Assembly: GCA_035578155.1 (NCBI GenBank)
Contig: JAPWDM010000004.1
Span: forward strand, 33,745,887-33,809,886
From: Brachynemurus nebulosus
Taxonomy: Eukaryota; Arthropoda; Insecta; Neuroptera; Myrmeleontidae
Reading direction: 5' to 3'
DNA: 64,000 nucleotides
A program made the position numbers and the translations under genes. Shown one piece after another: positions 34,224 through 47,300 of the stretch (within the stretch, counting starts at the first letter, position 1; each line of letters opens with the position of its first letter). The notes beneath the pieces were generated by a model that worked only from the letters and a program-made list of their open reading frames with translations, was not told where the DNA came from and ran no database searches.

Positions 34224-34329
34224 TTAAACGTTATTATTCATGTATTTGGTCAGTTATTAATCACAAGGTAATTCACTTACAGAAAACTTTATCAAAAATT
34301 ATTATTCCGTTGATTGTATGTAAAATTTA

Positions 34330-36430
34330 TGTAATAGAAAAATTTATAGAACACTACTAGCGTGTTAAGTTCTATCACTAAAAAAAATGCTACAGACATT
34401 ATGAACTATTAAATTTTAATTTTTTTATGGCAAAGATGACTGACTTTACGGTATACATTTTGTCATTATTTAATATTAAAACTCTAAATTACATACTTGG
34501 TATTTTTGTTATCGGTTTTGAGTTTGACCAATTTTTTTAACGCAAGAGTTGACTGTACAAAAATATAGGCTACACAATTCGAGATACTTCACTCCCTTCA
34601 CTTTTTCTTATCAATTTCTTAACGAACTGTCTACTGTGAATCTTCAAAATGGAATATTCATTCCCACAGAATATTCATTCCTCACTTTTGTCATGATATT
34701 AGCTGCAACTATTCTGTGAAAAAGAGAAAAGGTATATATTTATTTATTTATTATAAGATTTTATTGACAGAAAAGTTGTCACTGTTTTATCGAAGAATTA
34801 TATTGTTCTCATTTTTATATGGTCGTCTCTTGAACTATTTATGATTCCTAATAAAATGAAAATTGTCGAAATGTAAGAAAACAGATTTCTGGAACATTTT
34901 GTAAATCACTGGAGCTTTAAACAAGACAAACAATTTTATCTACAATTGAAAAAAAAATAAACAAAAATCTATTAAAAAAGCATTTATTTTTGTATAATTC
35001 TTCATAATTTTTTGTACACTTAAACAAAAAAGGCTATTACTATTAGATATATTAAAATAAATCTGTTAAAATTTTTAATAATAAAATTATTGCACTATAT
35101 CATACAATTTTAAAAACTTCTATCAAATATTCTGAAAAATTTTGGCAATACAGACAAAAAGAAAATTATACACTTCAAAAATATATACTAAAAGAATCGG
35201 TAAAATAAAATTGTATAAAAATATCTGATAATCACATATTATACTTAAGAACTAAAATTCTATTTTTTAGATTTTTTTTTATACGTAAGAAAAGTTCTAC
35301 AAAAATTCTTGACATCTAAATTGGTATTTAGTTTTTTCTTTTTTTTTATGAAATTAAGCATCATGTTTTCGAATAAATGAGCGGGGCACTTTTATTTATT
35401 GATAAAATTTAAGTAATATTTGTTTTTCAGTTTTTTGTTTAAATGTTTTTAAAAAATGATTGTACATTAATAAAACAAATATTTTAATTTGTTTGAAAGT
35501 GAACAATGTTCGAAACAATTGTCAATTTTTTTTAATAAATAAAAGGATATTTTGCGAATTAAAATGTTTGTTATATTATTTACAAATATGGAATACTATA
35601 AAGTAACAAACAAATCTATTAACATGACTGTAGATTATATACTTATGATACTTACAGCTAGATTAATTACACTGATTCACTGTCAAAAAAATGTATATCA
35701 GTTTTTTGTAGTTTAAAAAATTATCAAAGGGATTTCGTTATTTTTCTATCCTTTAAAAAAGATTAAAAATGTTGACGAGACTACAAACTTCATTTTTAAA
35801 ATTAATCAGACCTTTCTGGATTTACAGACTTTTTTCTTTTGTTAAATCGTTGTTTCTCTTTTAAACTCAGGTCATGCAATCCTAAGATATAATCAGTTAA
35901 AATTATATCATTTTTATTTGAAAGTGAATAAAAGGATAAAGGTAAAATTTTTTAGTTTGCAAACAGAAGAGAAATACTAAAGAAGAGTAAGTTTTGAAAT
36001 ATTGCCAATTGTTAACATGTTTGATTTTTGACATGTTGATTATTTGAAAAGTTAATTTTGAAAATTGTTAATTTTCAACAATTTAAGCGACTTAAATGGT
36101 TAAAAACGTATAATTACTTCAAAATGACGTCATATGTCGATTTTAATAATTTTCATCAGCGAAGTAAAATTATATTTCATTTTCAGTAATAAAAATTTTA
36201 AGGTTATAAAAACTGAGATTGACGTTAGTTTGTTTTCAAATTATGACGTCATTACAGTGAGCAGTTTTTCGAGACAGTTATTTCATTTAAAATTGAACAG
36301 TTGTTATTTAAACAGAAGAATTTTCACAACATTAATTAAAAATAAAATATAAAATTTGTTTAATTACTACGAAAAAATAAACCATTTAGGAAAGATTTTT
36401 AATTTTAGGTAAATACTCAATCGAATGTAT
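34330..36430. other. Very AT-rich intergenic DNA, no gene seen
   Basis: Long A and T runs. The 72-codon frame at 36134-36352 has no recognisable domain. Confidence 0.45.
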
Positions 36431-36919
36431 TATTTATTACCAATGATCATTGACTAAGCTAGACAGTCAAACTCGTATTAAAAAATATATATTCAGTTTC
36501 ATTGTAGTTTTGATACTGATAACGAATGTCGCTAGTGTCGAATTTAAGCGGTCGATAATAGCCGGACGTATTCGGAGTACTAATAATTAGTACAGCCCCC
36601 GTATATCTAACTCCGTAAATCAGAACTAAATGTTATATTTAAATGTTTCTCTGTTTTAAGTTCATACTTTTGCCGTCTACTAACTGGATTCAGTACTATA
36701 AATATAAATATTACTAAATTCGACACTAGAGACATTTGTTTTCGGTGTTAGAACTATAATGTAACTGTACACACTTTTAAGCGAATATCCATTCTGGAAA
36801 TTTACTTATTACAGCGGATGCCATGGAAGGACCTGAGCCCGGGACTATAACAGAAATTTGTTTTGAGGCCTCGAAAATCCGTAATATACCAATTTTTGTG
36901 ATATAATAATAATAATTTA

Positions 36920-37330
36920 GAGAGCTAAACTATTTTAGATGAATATAAGTTATGTTATATGAGGTCCGCCAGGGTCCCAGGGTCTCAAAAGCACCAAAAA
37001 TAAACTACTCAACGGATTTTGAAAATTCTTTCACCTTTAAAAAGTTAAACTTTCTTAAATGTTATACTATATGAGATCCGCCAGGATCCTGGGGATCCAA
37101 AAGCGCCAAAAATTAACTACTCAACGACTCAACCAATTTTGACAATTTTTTCACTGTTAAGGTCCGTCCACACGGCTCAAGCTTTACCACCGACTTACTT
37201 GCACAAACCTGGTTTGCGCAAGTAAGTCGGTGGTAAAGCTTGAGCGTGTGAACGGATCCTTAGAAAGCTAAACTATTTTAGATGGATACAGGTTGTTATA
37301 TGAGATCCGCCAGTGTCCAATCTTAGAAAA
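36920..37330 (+). repeat. 120-bp tandem repeat, three units
   Basis: AGCTAAACTATTTTAGATG-type starts at 36923, 37043 and 37266, each followed by TATATGAGRTCCGCCAG. The 103-bp excess between units 2 and 3 equals the Harbinger-like insertion plus its target duplication. Confidence 0.8.
37160..37259. mobile_element. Harbinger-like hairpin MITE, 100 bp
   Basis: TTA flanks both sides (37157-37159, 37260-37262), the 3-bp target of PIF/Harbinger elements. The whole element is a hairpin: AGGTCCGTCCACACGGCTCA on the left and its near complement on the right, with GCTTTACCACCGACTTACTT shared by both arms. Confidence 0.85.
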
Positions 37331-37805
37331 ATCGCTATATTATGCAGATGCTGCGACAGGGGTATTTTAATAAGTTTGACTGTCTAGCTTAGTCAATGGT
37401 CGTTGATTATTATCATTTTTCACCATCATTTGCAATAGCATTATTATCAGGAATTTTATTTTATTAAATATTGTAAATGTTTTCGCTACAAACAAATGGC
37501 GGCAAAGAGTAATCAGCGCGTACTTGTGGCATTTAAGGCAACAAAATGTGATATGTCAAATGACAGAATTCATTAAAATTCCCCTCTGTCAGTTCACCAT
37601 ACAATTACTTGATTCAATTTTAACAATGCGGAACGTTTTCATAACCTATGTTACTCTACAGACCTAGAAAAATTTGGGTCTAAAGGCGCTTGGTTTTCTG
37701 TGTACAGAACGTCCACCGAAAAACGTTTATTTAATTTAGAATATTAGGAGAATCAATCACAATACACTTACATTAGGTATCCCAGATTTGTTGACAAAAT
37801 TCAAC

Positions 37806-38027
37806 CTATCTTGCGTCAATCACCGAATTAATCTTGTACAAAATGCATATGTATTTAACACGAACTATACGCTCGCCTTTTTGTACTAGGTCTCGCTGAA
37901 TCAGTTGGTGAACTATGATACTTTCACAAAGTTCAATCATATTGGATGCACACTGGGGAATCCAATCGATATGCTCTTGTAAATCATAAGAGTTGCAACT
38001 ATCTGATAGGATATTTTTGGATTTCAA
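37806..38027 (-). other. Possible orphan exon or broken gene
   Basis: On the minus strand, starting after a possible acceptor CCTATCAG, the frame reads DSCNSYDLQEHIDWIPQC, ASNMIELCESIIVHQLIQ, then RDLVQKGERIVRV. Composition and helix-like pattern look protein-coding, unlike the low-complexity frames around it. There is no ATG at a sensible place and no strong donor. It lies just 3' of the TBC gene on the same strand, so it could be an alternative 3' exon, an exon of a nested gene or a retained fragment. No family is recognised. Confidence 0.3.
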
Positions 38028-38201
38028 ATATATTCATCAAACTTTTAGAAAAACAAATACTAGAAAATTCTAAAGTGTAATTCGACAAATTATCAGTAAG
38101 TACATAAACTACAATATTTATTTAATATTAAATTTTGCTCTTATTTTTAACTTAATACTGCCCTTATAAATTCACTTAATAGTTTGAATAAAATCAAATT
38201 T

Positions 38202-38211
38202 TTTATTTATT
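38202..38211 (-). terminator. Polyadenylation signal of the TBC gene
   Basis: On the minus strand AATAAATAAA holds two overlapping AATAAA signals, 117 bases after the TGA stop (38330-38328). Confidence 0.6.
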
Positions 38212-38327
38212 TCTTCTCGAAGTTAAAAATACTTTAAACATTTCTTGTTGGACGTAAGTAATTATTTGGAGATAAAAAAATATTTTTTTTTATTATTGCC
38301 CAATATTAGGTCCAATTTCATTCATAA

Positions 38328-41300
38328 TCAAACAGTAATAACAGGTGTTTCTGATATACTATTCAGCCGATTAAAACGTCGACTTCGAAAATGTTCCAAA
38401 CTATCGGATAAATTAACACGTTGCGAGAAGAATTCAGCAATCGCTGGTGATGTTAAGGCCGTCGCTAAGAACTGTTCAATCGATATGTTCCATTGCGGTT
38501 CAATCTTGGAATTTGGATTACCATTTTTATCGGGTACCTAAAAATTAATCAACACCATGGGTATGCTTTTTGCGTTAAGGGTTCCGTAAAGGAATCTTAC
38601 ATCTTGTGACGAAATTGGAAGTGACGTATTTTCAGCGGCTGCTGCAAAGAGACTGTCGGTTGATTCATCGCGTTCCGATGTAGATCTTTTGCCTACGTCA
38701 CCCAACTGTAGGAGTAAAGTACCTAATGAAAATAAAACGAGCATTAAAACATTCTTTCAACCCCACGTTTATTGCAGTGGAAAATAAATTATTTACCCAC
38801 GGTGGTGACACTTTCTTGAGCTTCTTCATTCCCATGAAACATATCATACAGAGTCATCCACAAAATATTAAAGTATAATCTAGACATTTTCGGAACAGAT
38901 TTCAGATCAATTTTGCTTTCTGGAGATTCAATAATATTTCTTAAGCCACTAATACTCTTTATTTCCCAACAGGGTGGGTCACCGGCACCAGCTTGACTAG
39001 GCGTGGTACAACCCGAATGTGGTAAAGAGGGTGAGACTGGTGTCGTTGGTGTTAACATATCGCCGGCACTGATGGCTGCTTCTGGAGAGTCAGGGGTATA
39101 TTCAACACTATCGAAGAAATCTGTGGCTTCAGCTGCGATTTCTGCTTCCGCTTCTGATTTGGTTGGAGATTCAAAATCGAAAGAGGTAAGCACGGGTGGT
39201 AAATGTATGATAAACAGAAGTTTTAGCCTTTGAGTCATGTCAGCTGCACATGTGATGCCCAACACTGTAGCTAATTCTTTAAAATTTAAGTAACTGTCGT
39301 TGTCATGGTCCATTAACTAAAAATATTAAATAATTAACGTTCGAAACGTTTACTTCGTGAAAATCCATATTAGCAATATGAGATCGTTTGCTTCGTCACT
39401 TTTCACTAGAAAAATATATATTACGAACGAGCCGACTTTTAGTTTTCACGCCATCTTCAGTGACAAAGCAAACGATTTATTATTGTCAAAAATTTTGGCT
39501 CATTAAAATGCAAACTATCGATGAAACTTACCCTAAATAACCGTGTGGCAATAGATTCTGAATGTATTCCTTTACCCCATGGGGATACACTTAAAAACAG
39601 TAAGCGAAAAAAGTCAAAATCTATTTTATAGGCTTCATACGGATATAGAGGATCATGTTTATCTGTATAATGTCTCCTTTGTGACAATAATTCTTCTCGA
39701 ATAATACTCAAAAGATCTTTGAGTTCTTCAGGTTTAAAGTATCCATCATTAGCGACTATTCTTATGGCATTTTTTTCTGTACCTTCTTCTAAATTTTGCA
39801 CTACTAGTAAGCGATGTTTTAGTCGTTGTTTTTCAATCATACTCGTTGCAATAAAACCAAAACGACTATAAGCTTCGTATATGAGCGTTTGGATTGAAAT
39901 ACTCTAAAATATCACAAAAAATAGATTGAAGTCTTAATTTTTTTTTAAGGGGGACCACTAGTGTGACGTTTTCAAAATATTGGAATTTTTTGGCATGTTT
40001 CAATAGTCTATACCTTTAAAAATAACATACTAAAATTTCAAGTGCCTACCTCAAATAGTTTTTGAGTTACAGCCATCCGAAGAGTGGATTCTGATTTTCA
40101 TTGTTAACTTTGAGGTATTGAGAAATGTATGAAGGTTGATAGTTCGGGAGTTTCTGTACGCGACTGCCAGTCACATGTGGAGAAGCTAGACCCTAGCCCA
40201 TTTAAACGACTCATCTAGTTTTACTATGACCGTTATAGTGAGTACACCGTAAATAATTTTAGTAAAAATTCTCAATGATTAAAACTAAAAGGTAAAATTA
40301 CGAAAAACTACATTTTTCAAATTTGCTGCAGTTATAACTCGAAGACGAATCATTCGATTGATTTGATTCTTATTGCAGCTTCTTTTATATATATTTCTTC
40401 GTACCATGAACCTCCAGTTTTCCGATCGAATAAAAAATGTAATTTTCGCAAGCCAAAAACAATCAAATTTTCGCGCAAAATTTGAAACTTTTTTTTAAAA
40501 ACTCCACCATTTTGTTAAATTTCAACTTTTTTTTTCGATTGAGGTTCACGGTACGGGCCATACTTTCTAGTTTAATAGGCTTTTTTTGATTTCAGGCAGT
40601 GTGAAGGCCGCTATCACTGCAGCAGTAGGGGAACTTTTTCTTTTGGAGCCTTGGGAGATCGCGAATAACTCACTGAATTTTCAATTTTTTGGTCCAAAAA
40701 TTTTATCATGAATTTATTATATATCAGCGAATATATCCTGAAAATATTAAAACATTCCATATAGTAGTTTTCTTTAAAAAAAATTCCCAAAAATCATCTT
40801 TTTTTCAGGCGGTCACACTAGTGGTCCCCCTTAAGTTCTCTAACAAATAGTATTATTTTTCTAATGGTTTAGCAGAAGACGCGAAACCGAGGTTCCCACA
40901 AAATTCCTCAATCATTTTGATTTCAATAGGTCAAATATTAATTTTAGCCTCTTATTTTTATCTGGATTAGAGCTGATTTATGTCTTTTCAGCGAAGAATA
41001 ATGGTCACTTTTATGATTTAGTACTATCATAATAAGACCAGACTAGACTCAACACAAATGATTATTTCTATTACTCACAAGGAGAAAATGATATGAGTTT
41101 TTGCAAAATATTGTAAAATATACTGTAACATTATTTTGATAGCTGAAACAAGTACGTAACCTGTCTTATTGCAGTAAATGGCGACAAAAAAAAAAACGAA
41201 TGAGTAAGCAAGAAAAAGAGCATCTTTACTCCTATATAGTTTACAAAAATATTTTTCGAGAAAAAATCAAGAAAAACAAAAAATCAAAAGAACACAGATC

Positions 41301-44300
41301 TTGAGAAAACTTTTTAGAATTACAACCGAAAGGAATCGAAACTTTGTATTAGTACAGACAAGTAGAGATTGCAAATACTTACGAATTTTCTTTTAGATCA
41401 CTTTAGATTTAGAGGGAATTTGGAAAAGCTTCGATTTGAAACAGATGGGAAGCAGATTCTGTGTAGAAACAGAGAGAAAGTCCTTTGAAAGATTGTGAAC
41501 ATCAGTTAATTCACAAAAGACTTCGTTACTCGGATAACTACCAGATAGGAAAATAGTATATTGTGCAATAAGGCCGGGAAATTGTCGATTGCCCACTAGA
41601 GAGAAGTTGCGCACGATCCTAGTGAGTGCGCTCATTCGCTCGCGTGGGCAATCGACAATCCCACACGAGTTGCACATACTATTTTTTATTACGAATTTCA
41701 CATACTTTTTCTATTATTATTACTATTTTTTATTACTTTCTAAAATAATATTTTTGAGTGTTTGTCTTTTTTTCTGAATTAAATATTGTTTAAATTACTT
41801 TGTTGGTAGTTTCTATAGAAATAATTATGAAATATTTATTCAATGAAAAATCAAGAGGCGGCTTTGCGTGTTTTGATTAAATTTTGCGTGTTTTATTGTT
41901 AATTTGCGTGCGGAAAGTAAACTTTCCGAACGCAAAAAAGTATGTGGGAAGAGTACAGTGAGCAAACAGTTATTTTGCAAATCCCATTTCAAATTCTAAA
42001 CTTTCTACAGGAAATAAAGTTGAAGGTTATGCTTTAGACTGAAGCAGAGAACACTGAAGTATTAAAAAGGACCATAATCAAGCTTGCCAACTTTTCAATT
42101 TTCGATGACTGGACGATATCAACATTTGGCGGAAAAATTTTTTAAGCTGACGAGCAAAAACTAAAAAACGAGAAAACTTTTGAATTTTCTGTGACCTTGA
42201 AATGCCATTCCTCAACTATTTATTCAAAAATAAATGAGCAAAAAAAAAGTTTTACAGCAAACACTGAATGATAGCAAAAAAACAGCAAACAGATCCAAGA
42301 TCGGACCCGAAGAAATCACGTCATAATCGAACGATTGGCAACCCTGCCTATAATAGATCCAAAGCGTTCCAATGTATTCCCTCACTATCTGGGTAGTAAC
42401 TATCAAATAGCAGAGATGAATTTATTTACCATAAACACATCCAAATTCTAGACTTCCTACGGGAAACAAGGCTAAAAGCTGCTCTTTAGATTAAGGGGAT
42501 ATCCAAAGGATCGCAGTGCATGTATTCCCTATCGAAACCAAACAATAAAGTACGCTTTTATTTTAAAAGGCAGAAACTCCCTTCTTGGCTTCTAACAAAT
42601 AAAAAAAAGGTAAAAAAACTGAAATATTCCATTTTATTTAAGTTAAAATGTATTACTAACAAGTGTCAAAAAACGTTTTGGTATAAAGTACTTTGCAAAA
42701 ACTCCATCATCTATAGGAAAAATTTTAGCTTTACTTACTTTTACAATTTTATTGCCAGAATTTGAACTTCTTAAGGCTCCACGACCCTCATCATTATACA
42801 CTCCGCTTAAAAAGTTGGCCAACAATTGCATAGCTTCACCATCATCACGACACGACAGCAATTTCGATTTATTCCATTCTAAAATCGTTAATGCAACTTG
42901 AAAAATAACTTTAGCACCGTCATAGAAAAAACAGTCCATCACGTTCACAGCACTTTCATATGGCATAACACTTAAAAATATTGTTAGAAACCAAGATAAC
43001 GAAATCATTTTCACTAATCCTAATTGATCTAGACGATCATGTAGTCCTTTTAAATGTTCGGACACCAAATCGTTGAGTACGCCTTGATCTACTTGAGCGC
43101 CAATTACACGTGTGTTATAATAATCAGGTAACAAATTTTCACAGAGGAAAGCCAGCTGCCAGAAAGCTTCTTCTTCGGAGCAATAAATTAGTAGGACCGA
43201 AGCCACTATGTTCATTGCCTGACAATAACCAATTTGAGGATTTCGCCACGCGTACGCAGACAGTACTCGACGTAGCGCATCAATTCCAGTTTTGGTTTGA
43301 AACGCAGGATGTTCTGGTAAGGACCTGTGTAAGTCCCGTTCAATTTCGTCGTTGGCTGTTGATTGTTTTCCTAGAGATTGTTCAACCAGATTTTGATATA
43401 ATCCTGGATTCATAGCCATCTCGTTCGCAGCACCTGAGAAGGATAGCCACACTTCGCCACGTAATCGATCGGGGACTCCTTGAAGGATCAATTTTGCGGT
43501 TTCGGTGGTGCGATATATACTGACACCTCTACCATACTCTTCAAAATGGTCAATCCACTCTTTTTCCTTCTTGTTCTGAATTTCTGCTAGTTCTTTCGTG
43601 TTTTCCAAGGGGAATAGCGTCATTAAAGGTGGTTGTAATTTCCATGATTCAGGTCTGGCCTCATCTCCATAACTGATGCCACTAGCACTGCTTGCACTGC
43701 TACGCATGCTATGATTATCTCCATGCACTGTGGCCATTTTTGTCCTCGATAGTAATTCAGAAATTTTTTGTACAACAAAATCCCTATCTTGTATTTGTGC
43801 GAAGAGGAAACTCGTTTGAAATGTTGAAATTAAAATGGCATTGTCTGAATCTGATTTTGTATTTCGATTTTTGATGTTTTCAACAAGACGAACATCTCGT
43901 AATGGGATCACCAACGAGACTAATTTCTTCACCTAGATGAAAAAAAAAATTATTTTTCTGGGCCGTTAGCTACAACGATTTCGGACTACATACCCGACTT
44001 TCGAAGCAAATAAAATTTTCTGATAAGTACAAACATCCCCAAACATATTTCCGATTATATGGCGTCCATAATGTAGCCTCAGTGGTTCCATCTAGTTTTT
44101 CTCTTATTGGTAAGCGAAATTTAATTCTGTACGTTTCGGAATGTTTTTTTGCATCTAGATCACGTTTAAGGAATGATGGTTTCTTCTGTACATTTTTACT
44201 AAAATATAAAATACATAATTAATGTGAAACTGGCACAATGAGTCTGTTTGTTTTAAGCATATCTAATTGTAAGACAGATTTAAATATTTTTAATATTTAT

Positions 44301-47300
44301 TAAAAATTTAAACATTAATAATTACTTACGCCAATTTATTCAGTAAGTCTCTGTCTTCACTGAAGCCACCTTTATCATCAATTATCCTGAATGAAAAGTT
44401 TTAATTAAGAATTTTTGTATTAAAACCCTTCAATAAATTTCAAAGGTTACTGACACTTAATTCGGTATTTGACATTTTTTAAAATTTCCCGCCGAAACGC
44501 TTCTTGACGTCACGCCTTAGTGTTGTCAAAAATATATCAAAATTACTTATTAACATCATAAAACATGTATAATCATGGTGGTCATATTACTGGAAAACCT
44601 GGAGATGTTAGGCAAATCTAAACTTTCTGGAAAAGTCAGGGAATTTTACCGGAAGACTGGAAAAAATTGATTTTTATAATTTTATTTATTTAGGGATAAA
44701 ATTTCAATCAACTTTTCACTTGAGATTAGATTTAAAAATTGGCGCGATTTTTTTTTTGTTCGTCATTTACTTTTTTTAAGAAAAAATGTTAAAAAGTTAT
44801 TAAGAAATTTTTTTTAGCTTTTTGGGATAAAGTAGGGGCGGAATTTTTCACAAAATAGTCAGGGAAATTTTTAATAAAATTTCTGGAAAACTTGGAAAAG
44901 TCAGGAAATTTGATCTTTAAAAATCTGTAGCCACCATGATAATATCCACAATAATTTTTGATTCATGTATTGCTATTTATTAGTTATTTTATTTTGGTAT
45001 GTATACTTGAAATTAATTAAAAGTGGTGTAACGTCATCAAACAAATGCAATTAATGAAGCAGAATTAGACCTACGTAGTTTTTTGTCTCTTTTACTTTTT
45101 ATATCATTTCTGTATTAGATTGACTTAAGTTGTACGTCTAATTTTGCTTCATTTGTTAATGACGTCATACCACTTTTACTCAATTTGAAGTATAATAGCT
45201 TCAATATAATATATCAGTAATCATATACATGTCATGTATGAAAACTTAGTGAAGCCATATTGCAGCCTACATAGTCAGTAAACGACAATAAACTATCAGA
45301 CAAAATATCAGTTATTACAATAACTAGATAAATTAAAAATCAATTTTTGCACCATGCACACTATTTGCAATTAATTATTGTCTTTAAGTGCACAAAATTT
45401 TTAATAAACCCATACCACCATAGAATATAATGCTTTGTGCACATCACAGTAATTTCGTTATATATTATATCAGCGTATCTTGACAATACCGTGTCGTGAC
45501 GTCAGCCGCTAAAATTTGTATTAATGGTTACGTCATTAGTAACGTACATAGGTGTCTCTAATAAAATTACCAGCATAAACGGTGAGAGATACAGTTTCGG
45601 TTAAATTAAATGAATTATGCAAAAGCACTAGACGCGTTGAATGTTATATCCAAATTTCTCTAATTTCATTTAGTTTAGGAGCTATAACCAAAAAAAACCA
45701 TAATTCCAAATTTCTCTTCTGCCAATAACTTCTTATTGGTAAGAGTTATAATATTTTTATCTGTACATTCCAATAGCACTTTTTTACGTACAATTTAAAT
45801 ATCTTCTTAGAATTTTTCTATGACTACCCGTTTTCGAGTTGTGACTGCGAAGTTTTGCTTATAGAACGTAATATATAAAAAAAATCCTTCGTTATTAGTC
45901 TGTATACTTAAATATTATCTAATGAAAATTTTATAATTTTGGCCAAGTATTATTTAGTATTTAGAGACTTTTTTACGATTACTATCAAATACCATATTAA
46001 GCCAATTTACTTACTGTTTCATTGCTAAATTTACAAGTTGCTGCATTAACTGAAACGTTTCAGATTTATGTATAAACATTGAAAAATAGTGCACTTTATC
46101 TCTAGTTGCAATTTTTATCGAATCCGGAAATAGAAAACTATTCGTTGACTCCAACTGAGTGACATCGCTCCAACGAATGATTAATTTGGTTTCTTTACCC
46201 AAAATGTATGAATGAAAACATGCGTGATTCACCGTCATGTATAACCATCCTTGTCTTGGAACTTTACTTTTCCAATAACTAAAAAGAAACATTAAATTAA
46301 TTCTTTGGCAACAGTAATATTATTATTAATTGTTTCGTACCTGCAGGAATAATAATTAACAAGCTTTTCATCTTTGGGTAAATTAAAAAGTCTATGAAAT
46401 TTTTCTGAAGTACTTTTAAATTCTTCGGTGTCTTCATCTAATAAGAATTTAATAAAGTGAGTCTAAGCTTTATAAATGGAATCTTCTAGAACAACTTACC
46501 TTCTATATTGTTAGGATCTTGATTATTTGCAATCATCGAACGAATCTTACAAAATACAAATTCGGTTATTTCTTCCTCGTTGTCAAATGAATGTAAGGTT
46601 TCACAGACATTACTGAATAACCATTCCCAGTCACGTAATATTTCGCTTTTTGTTAACGCACAGGCAATGACTACAAAAAAAAATTACTTATTTATGACTG
46701 ATACTAAAGTAATGTATATTAGGGTGTTCAGATTAGGAATCAGGGCAGTTACAAAGTTTTGACATCGACTTCGAAAGGTCAGAGTTTACGATTTCATTTG
46801 CATCTATCGACGTTTACGGATCGATCCGACTTAACAATGCCCGATGGCACACAATGTGCGCCTAGGCGCCACGTGACTTGTCACACTTGTGTGTTATGGC
46901 GAGTTTCAACTATCGTTTGTTTACATTTCTACATACGCAATAGAGGTGTTAAAAGTCCGTAAATTTCATAATAAAAAAAATTGGAGAGACAGGTATACCC
47001 ACACTGTCAACTTCCCATTGGATGTCCTTAAAGACTAGAGACTAGAGAGATTGCACATGAATATTTTATTTTTTAATTCAAGGGCTCCTTCCTTGGGCCC
47101 TCGATAGAGGCTTTGCCGCTTGCACCACACCAGGAGGTTCGCTCCCTGTACCTAAGGGTGGGGGCTCCACTCTTATCAAACAAATGATATCATCATTTGT
47201 TCTCAAGATATGTGAAAAAAAATATATTTCACAAAAAGTTTTTTTTTCCCGTATGATCTATGTTATGTTAATAAAGTTAATTCCGTTTTTTTATCACAAA

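Larger units (their letters stand above)
32809..34328. mobile_element. Large palindromic element hit twice by a TTAA MITE
   Basis: The left arm is 32809-33070. The right arm is in two pieces, 33739-33899 and 34228-34328. Matching blocks include AAGTGAATTGCCTTGTAATT and AACACTTTTGAGACAAATA. The spacer 33071-33738 holds MITE copy 33338-33647. A second, inverted copy, 33904-34223, splits the right arm at a TTAA. Removing it restores the palindrome, which dates the MITE as later. Confidence 0.75.
36441..37410. mobile_element. Composite inverted-repeat element
   Basis: The outer inverted ends are AATGATCATTGACTAAGCTAG (36443) and its complement ending near 37408, continuing with ACAGTCAAACT or its complement. 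Inside are a 220-bp inverted-repeat unit (36520-36738, arms GAATGTCGCTAGTGTCGAAT), a left-part fragment of the (TA)n repeat (36781-36880), three 120-bp tandem units and a Harbinger-like hairpin. The right end GATGCTGCGACAGGGGTATT is the same as at 4560. Confidence 0.6.

Noticed and set aside
39003..39233. + strand frame opposite TBC exon 10, and those at 43110-43415 and 38245-38541
   Set aside because: All are antisense to exons with strong protein homology and intact splice phase.
47100..47170. GGTTCGCTCCCTG considered as a tRNA B box
   Set aside because: No A box or cloverleaf could be drawn around it; it lies within a TIR element.
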